64,000 nt of DNA, taken from contig MNCI01002686.1 of NCBI GenBank assembly GCA_015680685.1, positions 17,488-81,487 on the forward strand. The letters are read 5' to 3'. Shown here one piece after another: positions 21,871 to 32,930 of the stretch; positions within the stretch are counted from its first letter, which is position 1, and every line of letters starts with the position of its first letter. This DNA is from Gnetum montanum (Eukaryota > Streptophyta > Gnetopsida > Gnetales > Gnetaceae). The notes below the pieces were generated by a model. That model was not told where the DNA came from, did no database searches, and saw only the letters and a list, made by a program, of their open reading frames with translations. A program made the position numbers and the translations under genes.

Positions 21871-22775
21871 TGTAGGGATACCTCTTCTAATCCCCTTTGT
21901 TTCATTCCCACATTTTTGTTTTATAGGTTTTAAGCTCTATGAAGACATCTTAGATACTAAGGAGAAGTCTCGGCCAGGAGTAAAGTCTTCACAAAAGATT
22001 TTTGGGAGGTTAAGAAGATGTCTTGGTTTGAGAGGAGACATCTTGTGTAGAGTGTTGACATACTAGGCATGACATCTTGAACCAAGAGGAGACATCTTGG
22101 CTAGGGATTAGAAATCTTCCAAAAATAGTAAACATATTTTTCGAAGTTGTGTTTTCATGGGATATGAACTACCAAGGCTAAAGACAATCGGTACAGCTAG
22201 GAAACTCTGAAATCACTCATCCAAATTTGGGAAATAGCCAAGGCAAGTTGGAAATAAATGGAAATAGCTAGGGAGATGGTGAGAAGACCATGGAAACGTC
22301 TAAAAAACCTTAAGTCAAGTTGAGGGAAGGTTTCTAGGTTTTTTGTCTCTTGCTATTTATAAATATTAATGTAATTCATAATTGTTATGGTAATGAAAAA
22401 AAGAGAGTTATGAGATGAGATTGAAAAATATGTGGAAGAGCACATTGAATGAGAAAATAGAGGTTATACCTCCATAGTTGATTGTGTAGACCTGTGTGTT
22501 CTAGTCTTGTTTATCTATTAATATTTCATTCTTAGATTATGGGAGAATCTCTATATTGGTTTTGTCTTACATGGAGAAAAATCATTATATGGTTGTAGAT
22601 CCTCATGCTCTGCAATATCATTTAAGTATGAAAGGTTTTGGTTGTTGTGGGTTTTGAGAACCCTTAATTGAAGATAGCTAGTTTTCCTATTTTCTAGTAA
22701 AAAGTCTTATCTTTACATAATATCTAGATTTAGTATTTGAAGGTGATTTATTTGTAGAGTAAACTTGCCTTAGCA
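21871..22775 (+). repeat. E3 5' LTR
   Basis: Runs from TGTAGGGATACC to CCTTAGCA. U3 contains repeated AAGATGTCTTGG/GAGACATCTTG motifs (21945-22110), and a TATAAATA box lies at 22358-22365. The stretch around 22560-22700 is shared with S1 and the 3' LTR. Confidence 0.85.
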
Positions 22776-22779
22776 TTAT

Positions 22780-22791
22780 TGGTATTGAAGC
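22780..22791 (+). promoter_or_regulatory. E3 primer binding site (tRNA-iMet type)
   Basis: TGGTATTGAAGC lies four bases after the LTR end. It resembles TGGTATCAGAGC, the usual initiator-Met primer site of plant LTR elements, with three differences. Confidence 0.6.
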
Positions 22792-22855
22792 TCATTGTGT
22801 TGAGTATTATGTTGATTGTCACTTGGAAATGGATTGATGATTTTATCAACTTCAG

Positions 22856-25800
22856 ATGTCATCCAAGAAGAAGTAGGTATAAGCATTAGATCAAGACATG
22901 AAGAGCATGAAGTCTACCTTTTAAATGATGGTTGCTTGGTTAAATGAAATCAACATAAAGGTAGACAAAAATGCTAGTCCTAGCCATATCTAGACACACA
23001 AAGGTAAATAGCATGCATGTTTAGATGCAGAAGTTTCACAACCATGTGGAGATGGAGTAGATGATGAGGAAGAATAATCCAACTATGGAAGTGTAGGAAC
23101 TCATTAGCCAAGGATTCCAATGGGAAAGAATCCTATGTCAAAAATGAGAATTTCAAGGTCTCTAATGGTGGCCAATACTTCTTCTTGAGGTAAGCTTGAC
23201 AAGAATGATGAGGAAAGGATTGTTAGAGCATTCAAAAATGCTGTAAGAATTCTATACATAAAGTTGAGGACTTTCAATAATGTGGAAGGTACCAATTCTT
23301 TTTCAAGTTGGTTGAAGATACTTGAGAAGCATTTTTAGTTGGAAGAGGTACTAAATAACTTTAGGGTACCTATTTCTGAATCTAGATTAGAAGGTATGAC
23401 TTTTACTTGGTGGGAAAAGGAGTCCTAAGGATTATAAAAGATGCAATAGTCAATCCATCAAAGATTGGGATATGATGAAATACAAGTTGAAAAGAAAATT
23501 TAAATAGTCTCATTAGATATAAGAAACCATTATGAAGTTAAAATTCCTAAGAAAAGACAATATGGATTTCAAGAAATTCTACATTGAAGTTTATGATCTA
23601 TTTCATCAAGCCAAGGTAAATTGGGAAGAATATGAATAGGCTTCAATATTTTTAGGATCTCTCAAAATGATGTACTACTAGGAGTTATCTTTTTGTGAGC
23701 TAAAAACTCTTAATGGGGCTTATGATTTGGGACTCAAGGCTAAGAACAGTTAAGTGGGTTTGGAAATAGGAGTAAACAAGTTTCCAAGGGAAAAGAGAAG
23801 GGATCCAAGTTCAAATTTGAAGACAAGGATGGCCATCATAATAAGAAGACTAAAAGAGGTGATGAGAAGAGCAAGGCCACGAAAGACCAAGGTAAGTGTT
23901 GGCACATTTTCAACCATTACATGGAGCAGGAGTTTCAATTTACTTAAAGAGAATAAAAATAAAATAGGTGTTAAAATTCGGATGATTTTTACGGTGGTAA
24001 AACACATATTTTATTTTTAACCTTACATTGGGCAAAGAATGTAATATTTCAGCATATTACATTCAACCAAACTTAGACTAGGTCAGTAGCGGTGGCGGAC
24101 ACGAGATATGCCTGGCCTGGCCATACAAATCTATCAAGGATGAACATTATTCAAGAATGGTGTTGGTCCTACTTTCACAAAAGCCAATGAACAGAGAAAA
24201 TAGATTCTGTGGTAAGAAGAAACAGTATAGCATACTGCACTAAATGCTTTCAGAGACAGGGGGACATCTTGTGCTCTCAAAACAAAAAAACGTAGTATCA
24301 ATATAGCAACAAAAACAAGTGATGCTTGCTGCTAAAATTTTGCCAAGAAAATGCCAGAAATAACTTCATATTCCTCTTCGAAATTTTGTCAAATACTTGC
24401 CGCGCAGGGTTTCTTTTTCTATTTTCACAGTGAGCCTAGTTTCTTGGCCAGAAGCTACAGTAAAATGAATGAAACAGGGCTAAAACGTAAGCGGTTACGA
24501 TGCCTACACCTGTGCCTGCGATTCTGGACGGTTACATGCAAAAACAAAAAAAATAATAATACAAATGCGCCGGACTTGAACGTTGCCCACATATAGGAGC
24601 AGGACACCATCACTGAGGGTTTACAATCTCAAGCCATTTCACCGCCAATATGGGTAAAATAGTAACTGCTGCCGAGTTGTGCGTAGAAGTTGTTCCAACT
24701 GCAATCGTGTTTGTGGGGGTTCAATGGACGACACACAACCATGGCGGATGCGAAAGACGTGGAGATGGCGGCAACAGAGCAGCGGCAGGGGTTTAGCGAC
24801 ATCAGCAATGAACCAACAGCGGCGGCAATCGCGACCTTGGGCCAATCCAAGGCAGAGCAGTGGTAGCAAAACAGTGGACGGAGCAAGTTCGGTGGAGTGG
24901 AACAACACAAATCGTAGGAATAGGCTGCGTACAAGAGAAGCCATCGGGCAACGCGGTTAACTGCGTTGGAAAATTATTTACTTTTGAAACGTATTTGCCA
25001 TTCCATAAAATTAATTTTATATCTGATTATATTCCTTGTAAAAATGAAACGATTACGTTTCTAAAGCCTCAAAGATAAACATTGGATATAAATGCCGGAT
25101 ACCTACCTATTAAAGTTATTTTCAAAGACACAATTCTTGGGATATTTACACTTGTCAATTGCAGATTTTTTTTATCATAACTATCCAGAATTGTTGTAAC
25201 TTACCTAACTTGTTGGGCAAGTACTCTCCTAATTGGTTGGCCAAGTTACTTGGGAGAAAAGTTAGGTAAGATATTTTTGAATATGTAACTTACCTAACTA
25301 CCTTTGAACCCTATAAAAAGGCTTCAGGGGTCATGGGGGGAAGAGATCATCACATTGGGACTTTTGGGAGGTCTCATACATCACACTTTGGAAGGCTACT
25401 AGTTAGCACTTGGGCTCTCACTTGGAGACAATTTGAGTCTTGGGGAGAAGAGCATTTTGTAAAGAAGAAGTTGTGACGATTGCTTGTAAGATGGCTTGCT
25501 AGAATAAAGATTTCAGCTTTTTGTCATGGTCCTGTGAGTTATGCATTTCATTTTTTGTTTTGTTTAAATTGTTTAGCTAGTGGTTTAGATAGTATCATCC
25601 TTGGCAAGTAATTTTGGGATTTTTAGATTGCTCTTACTGTTCTTGTTGCCCGATAGAAATTTCTATTAAAATTTTGCCATAGAAGCGCTTGTGTTTAAAA
25701 GCCTTAAGAGCATTTTAGTAGTAAATTTCATTATTGTGCAACGTGTGGGTACTGCTATTGGGATTGTTGTAAGAGAGCCTCTGTTTGTAGTCACGCCGTT

Positions 25801-26500
25801 GAACAATTCAGTAGTCGAGAGGGTTCAGAAAATCTTTGGTATTTTGATGGGACCAGAATAGCTTCTTTTTATCTTTAAAGTGAATTCCCGTGGTATTTCA
25901 ATCAGAAATTTTCAAGTCTTTTAAAGGTTCTATTTGAATGCAATCGTTGACATCTATTATCTAGTCAAAATGGAGTCTAGTACGTGGTAGTTTACGCAGC
26001 AATTTTTGGTAGCATAGTAGGATTGTCTTGAAGATATTGCTTCTTTGAGCCTTGGAAGTTTGAACAATTCGTAGATATTGAATTTGGGATAGCTTTATCG
26101 CGAAGTGTTTACTCATGACATTTTACCTTGTTGAAATATTTGAGGTTTACAAAAATCTGCTTTCNTTACACGCAATGCAATCGTTACATTTCTCACAACC
26201 GCACGCCGCAACAGCACACACACATACTCACATTAACTACTAAGTTTATTTGGAGGTATCTGGGCCTTGGTGTTTCTAGAGACCAGCAGGTACCTAAATC
26301 CTGTTCGAGGACACTCGTTGGTAGTTGCGTCCCAAACGGTCACCAACAGTAAGGGAGGCAAGGGTCAAGGAAGTAGCTCATCAACAATGTAGTGCTTTAA
26401 GTGTGGAGAATGGGGATACAAGCAATGGGAATGTTGACTTCACAAGGTAGCCAAAGGTAAGCATGTGTAAATCATGGAGATGGAAGAGACATGAAGCTAA
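22856..26500 (+). pseudogene. E3 gag, interrupted by S3
   Basis: The first ATG (22856) opens MSSKKK. Capsid-like sequence includes FSSWLKILEKHF (about 23300), RLEGMTFTWWEKES (23385) and FKKFYIEVYDLFHQAK (about 23570), typical of chromovirus capsid. A basic linker precedes S3 at 23897. After the 3' target repeat the frame continues GSSSSTM-like sequence into CFKCGEWGYKQWEC (about 26390). This is a CX2CX4(H)X4C nucleocapsid knuckle whose His is replaced by Gln. Many stops. Confidence 0.7.
23892..26353 (+). mobile_element. S3: solo LTR, second copy of the S2 family, GTAAG target duplication
   Basis: The LTR spans 23897-26348 (TGTTGGCACATTTT...GGTCACCAACA), flanked by perfect GTAAG repeats (23892-23896 and 26349-26353). 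It interrupts E3 gag, whose basic linker continues on the other side. From the TATA box (25312) to the end it parallels S2 closely; upstream U3 aligns poorly by eye. An N at 26165 replaces roughly 270 bp present in S2 (about 16270-16515), so the true length is probably near 2.7 kb. AATAAA lies at 25503. ORFs inside (such as 24679-24960 and minus-strand 24639-24944) are low-complexity and not credible genes. Confidence 0.88.
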
Positions 26501-27380
26501 GGTCTTCAAAGAGGTAATTCTAATGCTTCAAAAATTAATGATGTTTTTGAATTAAATTCTTGTGCATTCATGGGGAATGTGAATAAAGGAAATCACTGTA
26601 ATAGAAAACTATTATTTCAAATTGAAGCTAGATGTTTGCTTAGTGGGGAATGGATTCATGTTTTGATTAGTCAAGAAGCACAAGAAAATGCTATTTCTTC
26701 TAGGGAAGTTGCTAGATTGGTTTGGTAACAATCCTTATCCAAAATCCTATAAAGTGCATTCATTTTCTAGATATTTTTCCCAAGAGGTAAGGGAATAATA
26801 TACTTTGAGATTTTAAATTAGAGATTTTCTTGATGCTATGAAATGTGATGTGCTTCCAATAGATTATGTTGACATAATTCTTGGTATACCTTAAAATTTT
26901 GATAATGTTGCTTAGTTTGATGAAGTAAAAAATGTGTGGAGTGTAGTTAGACCTGATGGAATCCATGAGTTGATTCTCATGATGGTTGAATAATTGAGGA
27001 AACAAAGCCTACATAATGCTTTCTTAATCCTTCAAGAAGAGAGGGAATATATTAAGAAAAATGATGAAATAGGTTTTAATTTTTTTTTGATAAAAATTGC
27101 TACTAAATGTGATGATGTGCAAGTTGAACTTCCTATAGGTGTGCTAGGCTTGAAGGAGAAATTTCCAAAGGTCTTCAAGGGAATATTGGATGGATTGTCA
27201 TCAATAAGGAATAATACTCATTCTTTGTGCAATTCTCTTCACCTTGTAGCAAGAGAAGGTAAGTCTTCTGGCCAAGGTATTTCAAAGAATGATGATCTTG
27301 ATGAACAAACTATTGATGATTCCTATAAAGAAGAGAAACATTGGAGTTGGAGACTCCTATGTAATATCGTGAAGCTTTAA
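26501..27380 (+). pseudogene. E3 protease C-terminus and pre-RT segment
   Basis: KCDVLPIDYVDIILGIP (26842) followed by FDEVKNVWSVVRPDGIHELI matches the chromovirus protease end pattern (CDVLPMD.C.ILLGRPW...DG). 26994-27380 continues EKFPKVFKGILDGLSSIRNN, the segment that precedes RT in this group (F.DVF...L..GLPP.R). RT should begin next but does not. The remaining KSSGQGISKNDDLDEQTIDD sequence is not recognisable. Confidence 0.65.
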
Positions 27381-27760
27381 GCTTTAATGTTATTGGATAG
27401 CCATATGTTGAAGATGAAGTTGAACCAAATATTGATGGGAAAACCTATGAAAATTTGAGTAAGTATGAACTTCACATTATTGATGGTAGTAATATCTTTT
27501 ATGTTGAAGCTAGTAGGATGGATGCTAGTTTTTCACCTTAGCTTGGTAGTTATTTATTCCATTATGATGATGAGCATCATGATCATTATGATGATTGTTA
27601 TGAAGTTATGAGTTATATTATGCATGATGGAAGCAATGTAACTTTTGAAGCCATTATTGGTAAGAGCAAGATTAGTAATGATAATTTGTTTGATGATGAT
27701 GGCTATTATAGTAGTCCTAATGAGAAGATTATTATTAATTTTGATGTGAACATTAATAAT
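27381..27760 (+). other. E3 filler in place of RT, RNase H and integrase core
   Basis: About 400 bp of unassigned sequence. One frame (27408 on) is almost open and acidic, with a His/Asp-rich patch FHYDDEHHDHYDD near 27560. I do not recognise it. It could be residual polyprotein in a rearranged order or captured sequence. Confidence 0.4.
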
Positions 27761-27769
27761 GATGAATTG

Positions 27770-28345
27770 GATTGCATTGGTAAAAGTCCATTTAAGGTGA
27801 ACTATGAATTTTGTCCAAATATGATTAATACTTTGAAGAACTTTGATGGTGAAGCTCAACTTAGTACTGATTTTGTGCAAGAGATGAGGGATTTCCATGT
27901 ACAAGTAAAATTAAATCTTGAGGAATGGGGATAAACAGAAGCCTATTTTTTTTGTAGATGACTTAGTTTGGATGTACTTGAAGAAGAAACGATTGAGAGG
28001 TATTAACTTCTCTAAGTTCAAAGCCAAGAAGATGGGACCTTTCAAAATCATGGCTAAGATTAACAATAATGCATTTGAGATTAATTTACAAAATGATGTT
28101 GATTTATCTTTTATATTTAATATTTTAGATCTTCTGCGCTATCATAGACCAACTGATGGGGAGACCATACATGATAACATTAATGAGTTGAAAGGGGCTA
28201 TTGATTAGTCCAAGCATTCAATTAAGAGGATGAGAATTGTACTCAAGCAAAGGGAAGCTTGTAGTACTCATGGAGTAAAGAGGCATGAGTACTCGATCCA
28301 TTGGGAGGTTTAGCCCATAAATGATGTTGTATGAGTTTATGAGAT
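27770..28345 (+). pseudogene. E3 integrase C-terminus with chromodomain remnant
   Basis: KSPFKVNYEFCPN (27784) and EMRDFHVQVKLNLEE (27881) match the end of the chromovirus integrase core. VDDLVWMYLKKKRL..SKFKAKKMGPFKIMAKINNNAF then LSFIFNILDLLRY (27918-28208) is the GPF-type C-terminal domain. 28225-28345 continues with RHEYSIHWE, a stop (28311), PINDVV, a stop (28332) and VYE. The spacing fits a chromodomain (Y.V.W.G...W) whose last Trp codon has become TGA. A chromodomain would direct integration into heterochromatin. Confidence 0.7.
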
Positions 28346-28407
28346 GAAACTTCATAAATGGAAAATTAGTTCAACACCTACTCTCTTGTTCACATGAGTT
28401 TACTTTT

Positions 28408-29356
28408 TGAAGGATGGGAGAGCTAGTGTAGGGACACATATTCCAATTTCCTTTATTCCTTTTCTACATTTATGTTTTATAGGTTTTGAGCTCTATGAAG
28501 ATATCTTTAAGGTTAAGGAGATGTCTTGACTGACAGTGGAGTCTTCACAAAATACATCTAGGAGGTCAAGAAGATGTCTTGGTTTGAGAGAAGACATCTT
28601 GTGTAGAGTGTTGATGCCTTAGGTAAGATGTCTAGTGCAAAGTATTGATGTCTTAGGAAATACATCTTGGACCAAGAGAAGATGTCTTGGCCAGGAATGA
28701 GACATCTCCCAAAAATAGTAAACATCTTTCCTAAAAGCCATGTTTTCATAGAAAAAACTAGGGAAACATCCAAAATATCCCATCCTAATTCAGAAAATCA
28801 CTAGGGTAAGTTGGAAAAGGATGAAAATAGCTGGGGAGAAGGTGAGAAGATCATGGAAATATCTAAAGAACCTCAAGTTGAGTTAAGGAAAGGTTTCTAG
28901 GTTTCTTATCTTCTACTATCATAAATATTGAGGTAATTCATAATTGTTATTGTAATAAGAAAAAGAGAGTTGTCAGATGCAATTGGACAAGATGTAAGAA
29001 AGCACATTAAGTGAGTGCATAAAGGTTATAGCTTAGTTGATTTTGTAGACCTGTGTGTTCTAGTCTTACTTGTATGTTGATATCTCATTCCTAGGATATG
29101 GAGGAATCTCTCTATTGGTTGTGTCTTACATTGAGGACAACCATTGTGTGGTTGTAGAGCCTCATGCTTTGTAGTATCTTTTGGATGTAAAAGATTTTTT
29201 TTATCTTGTGGGTTTTGAGAGCCCTATTATAATGTTCTAATCAATTAATTAAATATAGTTATATTTCTTATTTTCTAGCAAAATGTTTTATCTTTGCATA
29301 ATATTTGGATTTAGTATCTAAAGGTTATTTATTTATGGAGTGAACTTTCTTTAGGA
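28408..29356 (+). repeat. E3 3' LTR with polypurine tract
   Basis: GAAGGATGGGAGAG (about 28410-28423) is the purine tract just upstream of the LTR start TGTAGGGACACA at 28427. The end TTTAGGA (29356) is decayed from TTAGCA. U3 repeats RAGATGTCT/GACATCT motifs (28490-28710) more densely than chance. Confidence 0.8.
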
Positions 29357-30134
29357 GTTTTTTTAATTTCTAAAAGAAAAGGATCAAGAACCTAAATTGG
29401 AATTATTTTATATAAATGATTCCATAATTAAAGATCTTAAGACTATTAATAGTTTTTTGGCAAATCATTTTTCTTCTATTTTTCTTGTAAAGATTTTAGC
29501 AAGGAATCCTTCCAAGCCTCTAGTATGCATATTCCTCATCTTATGACAGAAGCACATCAAAGTATTCTTGAAGTAGAAAGTATTGTGGAAGAAATCAAGG
29601 CATTAGAATTTATTTTAGTAGATGAAAAAGCTCCATATTTTGATGATTTTCTTATTGAATTTTTAAAGAAGCATTAGGACATCGTTGGAGATGATCTCTT
29701 TCATGTTTTTGAAGAAACCATTAGAAAATTTTTTCTTGGTAAAAATATTAATCAAGATGTAATTTGTATTCTTTCTATGGAGATCTTTAACATATTAGTA
29801 GTTGGAAGTTTATTATTCTTCTTAACAATACTTATAACATTTTAGTTATGCATGACTTCTCAAATTTAGAAGACTATTGAATATATCATCAAACTTTAGA
29901 AGAATAATTTTGTTCAAGGTGAAAATATCTTAAATAATGTTATTATAGCTTGGGAGGGAATGGAATGGGCTTTTGATATTAACCAAGGTATTACTTTTAT
30001 GAAGTTAGATAATGCCAAAGCTTATGACAACATTGAATGAAATTTCATTATCTCTTATCTTGATAAATTAGGATTTGGTAATTATTTTATTTGACTTGTT
30101 CATAAACTATTTATTGATGTTAATGATCAAGTTA
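29357..30134 (+). pseudogene. LINE-a ORF2, reverse transcriptase part (truncated)
   Basis: It continues ORF2 after E3. The segment up to 29650 precedes RT (LELFYINDSIIKDLKT). VIIAWEGMEW (about 29945) and MKLDNAKAYDNIE (29999) are the RT finger/palm motifs (D.AKAYD) followed by LDKLGFGNYF. The catalytic F.DD block and zinc-binding tail are missing because sequence changes to an LTR at about 30135. It is clearly related to LINE-b (KIDYAKAYDNIKWDF). Confidence 0.8.
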
Positions 30135-30900
30135 CTACTAACTAGCCACATTTATAACCCCTTTTGTCATTCTTCTAGTAAAGTTCTTGTAGTTTTCTTC
30201 CATAAGACTTAGAAAGATTTCCCTCTAAGTGCCTATAGCATGGATTGAATTAATTATATGAAATTTTATTTGACTGTAAGATGTACTTGCTTACTTTTGC
30301 ATGACAGAAATAAAATCAAGATTTCTTCTTTCCATTGCAACACTTGGATTAGAATTTTAGTTTACTTACAAGAATTTTACTTTACATGCACTTTACTTTT
30401 CTATACTAAAGAATTTAATATTTTATTCTACAGTAATGTGAGTATGACCACTTCGAACATAATACACTACCACTTGGTAATCCTAGTAGTTAATACTTGG
30501 TATGCCCAATACGAAATCTTTAGCAACCCTGTAGCATTTATATAAGTTTAGGATGTAGATGAAAAATGGGAATCAATACTTTACATTTAGGATAGTTTAG
30601 CTTATCTTTAGTTCCATTAATTATTTAAAGTTAGTTTTCTAATTACTTCATCTCTTAATAATTTCAAAGATAAAAAGTTATCAAATTTAAAAAAAATAAA
30701 TATTTCACATCTCAATCACACTTAGCCATATAGATGAAGTTAATACAAGTGGTGATTAGAAAGATAACAACTAGTAACCTCATGTTTGACTATCTATGAT
30801 AAAAGCCACTTAGGTAGAAGAGTCCATAGAATTCAACTGGATTGCATAGACATGCTTGTAATTTGTATGGTTGGATGTAGGAACTACTCACTACTCATCA
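30135..30900 (+). repeat. E4 5' LTR, U3 missing
   Basis: Starting at ACTAGCCACATTTATAA this parallels the E6 LTR from about 59398, and it ends CTACTCATCA at 30900. U3 and the TATA box are gone. The 95-aa ORF at 30258-30545 lies wholly within the LTR and is not a gene. Confidence 0.75.
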
Positions 30901-30920
30901 TTGGCACCATTGCTGGGAAC
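30901..30920 (+). promoter_or_regulatory. E4 primer binding site
   Basis: TTGGCACCATTGCTGGGAAC directly follows TCATCA. It is the same site type as E1, with one core difference. Confidence 0.7.
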
Positions 30921-31074
30921 ACCTTTTAGGTATGTGCACTAAGTGTCTTAGATAGTTAAATAATACAAAGGTTAGTGTAAGAATATAATGCATTATCCTT
31001 AGAAAAATAATAATATTTTATTCAAGGAACACTACATAAAGAATAAACTGAAAATATCTTCTTCTTTCATGGTT

Positions 31075-32930
31075 GGTTCTTCATCTATTAATGATCTTAA
31101 CAAATAATATGACAGGACCAGAAAATTGTTGATGAGATAGCTCAATAACTAAAAGTTTTCTATGTTCATATAGATTTGTATTATCTAGATTTCAGTTTCA
31201 TCCTTTACTAAGATTAGAAACTATGCTAGAATAACTTGGAGAACATTGTTATGTTGCCACCTAATTGTGCTATTCCCTCACTATTCATGACATAAATAAT
31301 GAAGCTAGGGCTTGAACTAGTAGCCTTAGAATACCAAGTGACAAAATATTTCTCTAGAAAATATAAATCAATAGAAGTCCAACTAAGAAAAGAAAAACTC
31401 ATGGAAGTCTTTCATGAAGCCTCCAAGGATAAGAAGGTCTTAATCACATTGACCTCATAGTCAAAGAAGAAGAACACCAAACTTCTATCAAGGTAGTCTC
31501 AGCAGCAAGGTCCTTCTCCCTTTGGTGAGGATGATACAACTCATCAATGGTTATGTTCAATCTTGGCATGCAACCAAGGTAAGGGAAGAACTAGTTCAAT
31601 AACTAGGGGATCCTCAAGGCCAAGGTTTCCAAGACATCTATCAATCAAATAACCAAGGGACCAAAGAAGGAGAGTAAGCTAACATAACTCTCCTACTTCT
31701 CCATCCTCCTCATCGTCAAACTTTGATAAGAAAGAATGTGACCAAGATCAAAGAAGAAATGATGGAGATCAAGGTGGAGATGATAGGATATCCCATCATA
31801 TAAATGGAAGAAGAAAACATATATAATAATGAGAAAAGAAAGAACATCATTAGGAGAGGTAGCATAGCAGGCCACATCATATGAGACATGACCATGATAT
31901 GAGCCAACATGAATATAATGACTATGATGAACCACTACTTGCTATCAAAAGTATGATAAACATCTTAGAGGTAGTTCATATTTTTACTAGACATAAAATG
32001 GACAACCATATCAAACTGCTTGATATAAATAACATTCCTATATTTGAGGGAGGTTACAATACTAATATGTAATATCACTTGCAAGCCTTCTATGATGCAT
32101 GTGCCTTTAAAAACATTGAGAATGACTAGTAGAAGCTCACACTATTCCCTAGGACACTCATTAGAGAAGCTAAAATTTGGTAATGGTATTTGGAACTAGA
32201 ATCTATCCATAGATGGAGAACAATGTTGGAGTTCTTCAATGAAAAATATCAAAAATATTTTAGGATGTATAACTTGAGAAAATAGATTCAAGGTTGGAAA
32301 CAAGACAATTATGAATCCCTTAATGTAGCCTTGTGAAGGTACTATTATTTGTTACATTGATGCTCAAGCCATGGTTTCTCTTAAAGAAAGTAGCTTTGCC
32401 ATATGATAAATGGACTTAGGAATAAAACTAGAGATACTTTTGGGGTTTATCCCTAAGGAAGATTGTAAAAAATGAAAGTCCATAAGATACAAAGGCTTAT
32501 TGATTAAGTGACAAAAGAAGAAGGGGAGTTGAAAAATAGAGAAAGTGTAGATTGTTATAATAAAGATACCTACATTTGCAAAAGAGAGGTATGTCTCTAC
32601 AATCTTAAAGAGGAAGTACCACTAGAGGAGGTTGTACAAAGAAAAAATTTACTGATTCAAAAATTTTTCATAGAGATATTAGCTAAGGTGGATAAAATGT
32701 TGGATTCCTTAGATGAAAATTTCTAAATTACTCTTAAAATCATGGAGGAGAAAAAAAAGCATGAAAATAAGAACAAAGATAGAAGAAAGAGAAGGATGTA
32801 GCAAAGTACTACCATCAATAGAAAGGTAAGGTTGCTGTAGCTGATGATATTATAGATTATGATATAGAATATGAATAACATTTGCCAATGTGAATATCCT
32901 AAGGGATATTGCTCAATGTAATGATGGAAA
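31075..32930 (+). pseudogene. E4 gag (5' part of an Athila-like element)
   Basis: Gag homologous to E1, E5 and E6. IPIFEGGYNTNM (about 32035), FPRTLIREAKIWYWYLELES (32148), IQGWKQDNYESLN (32287) and VTKEEGELKNRES (32508-32726 ORF) are shared landmarks. The knuckle is ICQCEYPKGYC at about 32883. A region with HHDHD-type codons lies at 31870-31930. Homology stops around 32930, before the protease, so the rest of E4 is gone. Confidence 0.7.

Larger units (their letters stand above)
21871..29356 (+). mobile_element. E3: internally deleted chromovirus (Ty3/gypsy)
   Basis: LTRs (905 and 930 bp) bracket a PBS of tRNA-Met type, gag with a CCHC knuckle, a protease C-terminus, the pre-RT segment, then only the C-terminal integrase and a decayed chromodomain. 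RT, RNase H and the integrase core are missing. S3 lies inside gag. The insertion site is LINE-a ORF2; I could not recognise a clean target duplication (flanks ATTGG and GTTTT). Family calls rest on characteristic motifs in the protease end and GPF-type integrase tail. Confidence 0.8.
19930..30134 (+). mobile_element. LINE-a: L1-type LINE split by E3
   Basis: ORF1 and the endonuclease half of ORF2 lie before 21870, and the RT half after 29357. The coding sense ...CKEF breaks at 21868 and resumes as FNF at about 29358, so E3 inserted within ORF2. The 3' end is lost: at about 30135 sequence changes to an Athila-like LTR lacking its U3, and no poly(A) tail is present. The start is only approximate. 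Confidence 0.75.

Noticed and set aside
24629-25078. Four overlapping 72-101 aa ORFs in GC-richer sequence
   Set aside because: They sit inside the U3 of solo LTR S3, overlap each other in several frames, and the counterpart in S2 does not keep any of these frames.
27554-27904. 116-aa Ile/Asn-rich minus-strand ORF
   Set aside because: It mirrors the plus-strand E3 integrase segment, which carries recognisable motifs; the antisense is a shadow.
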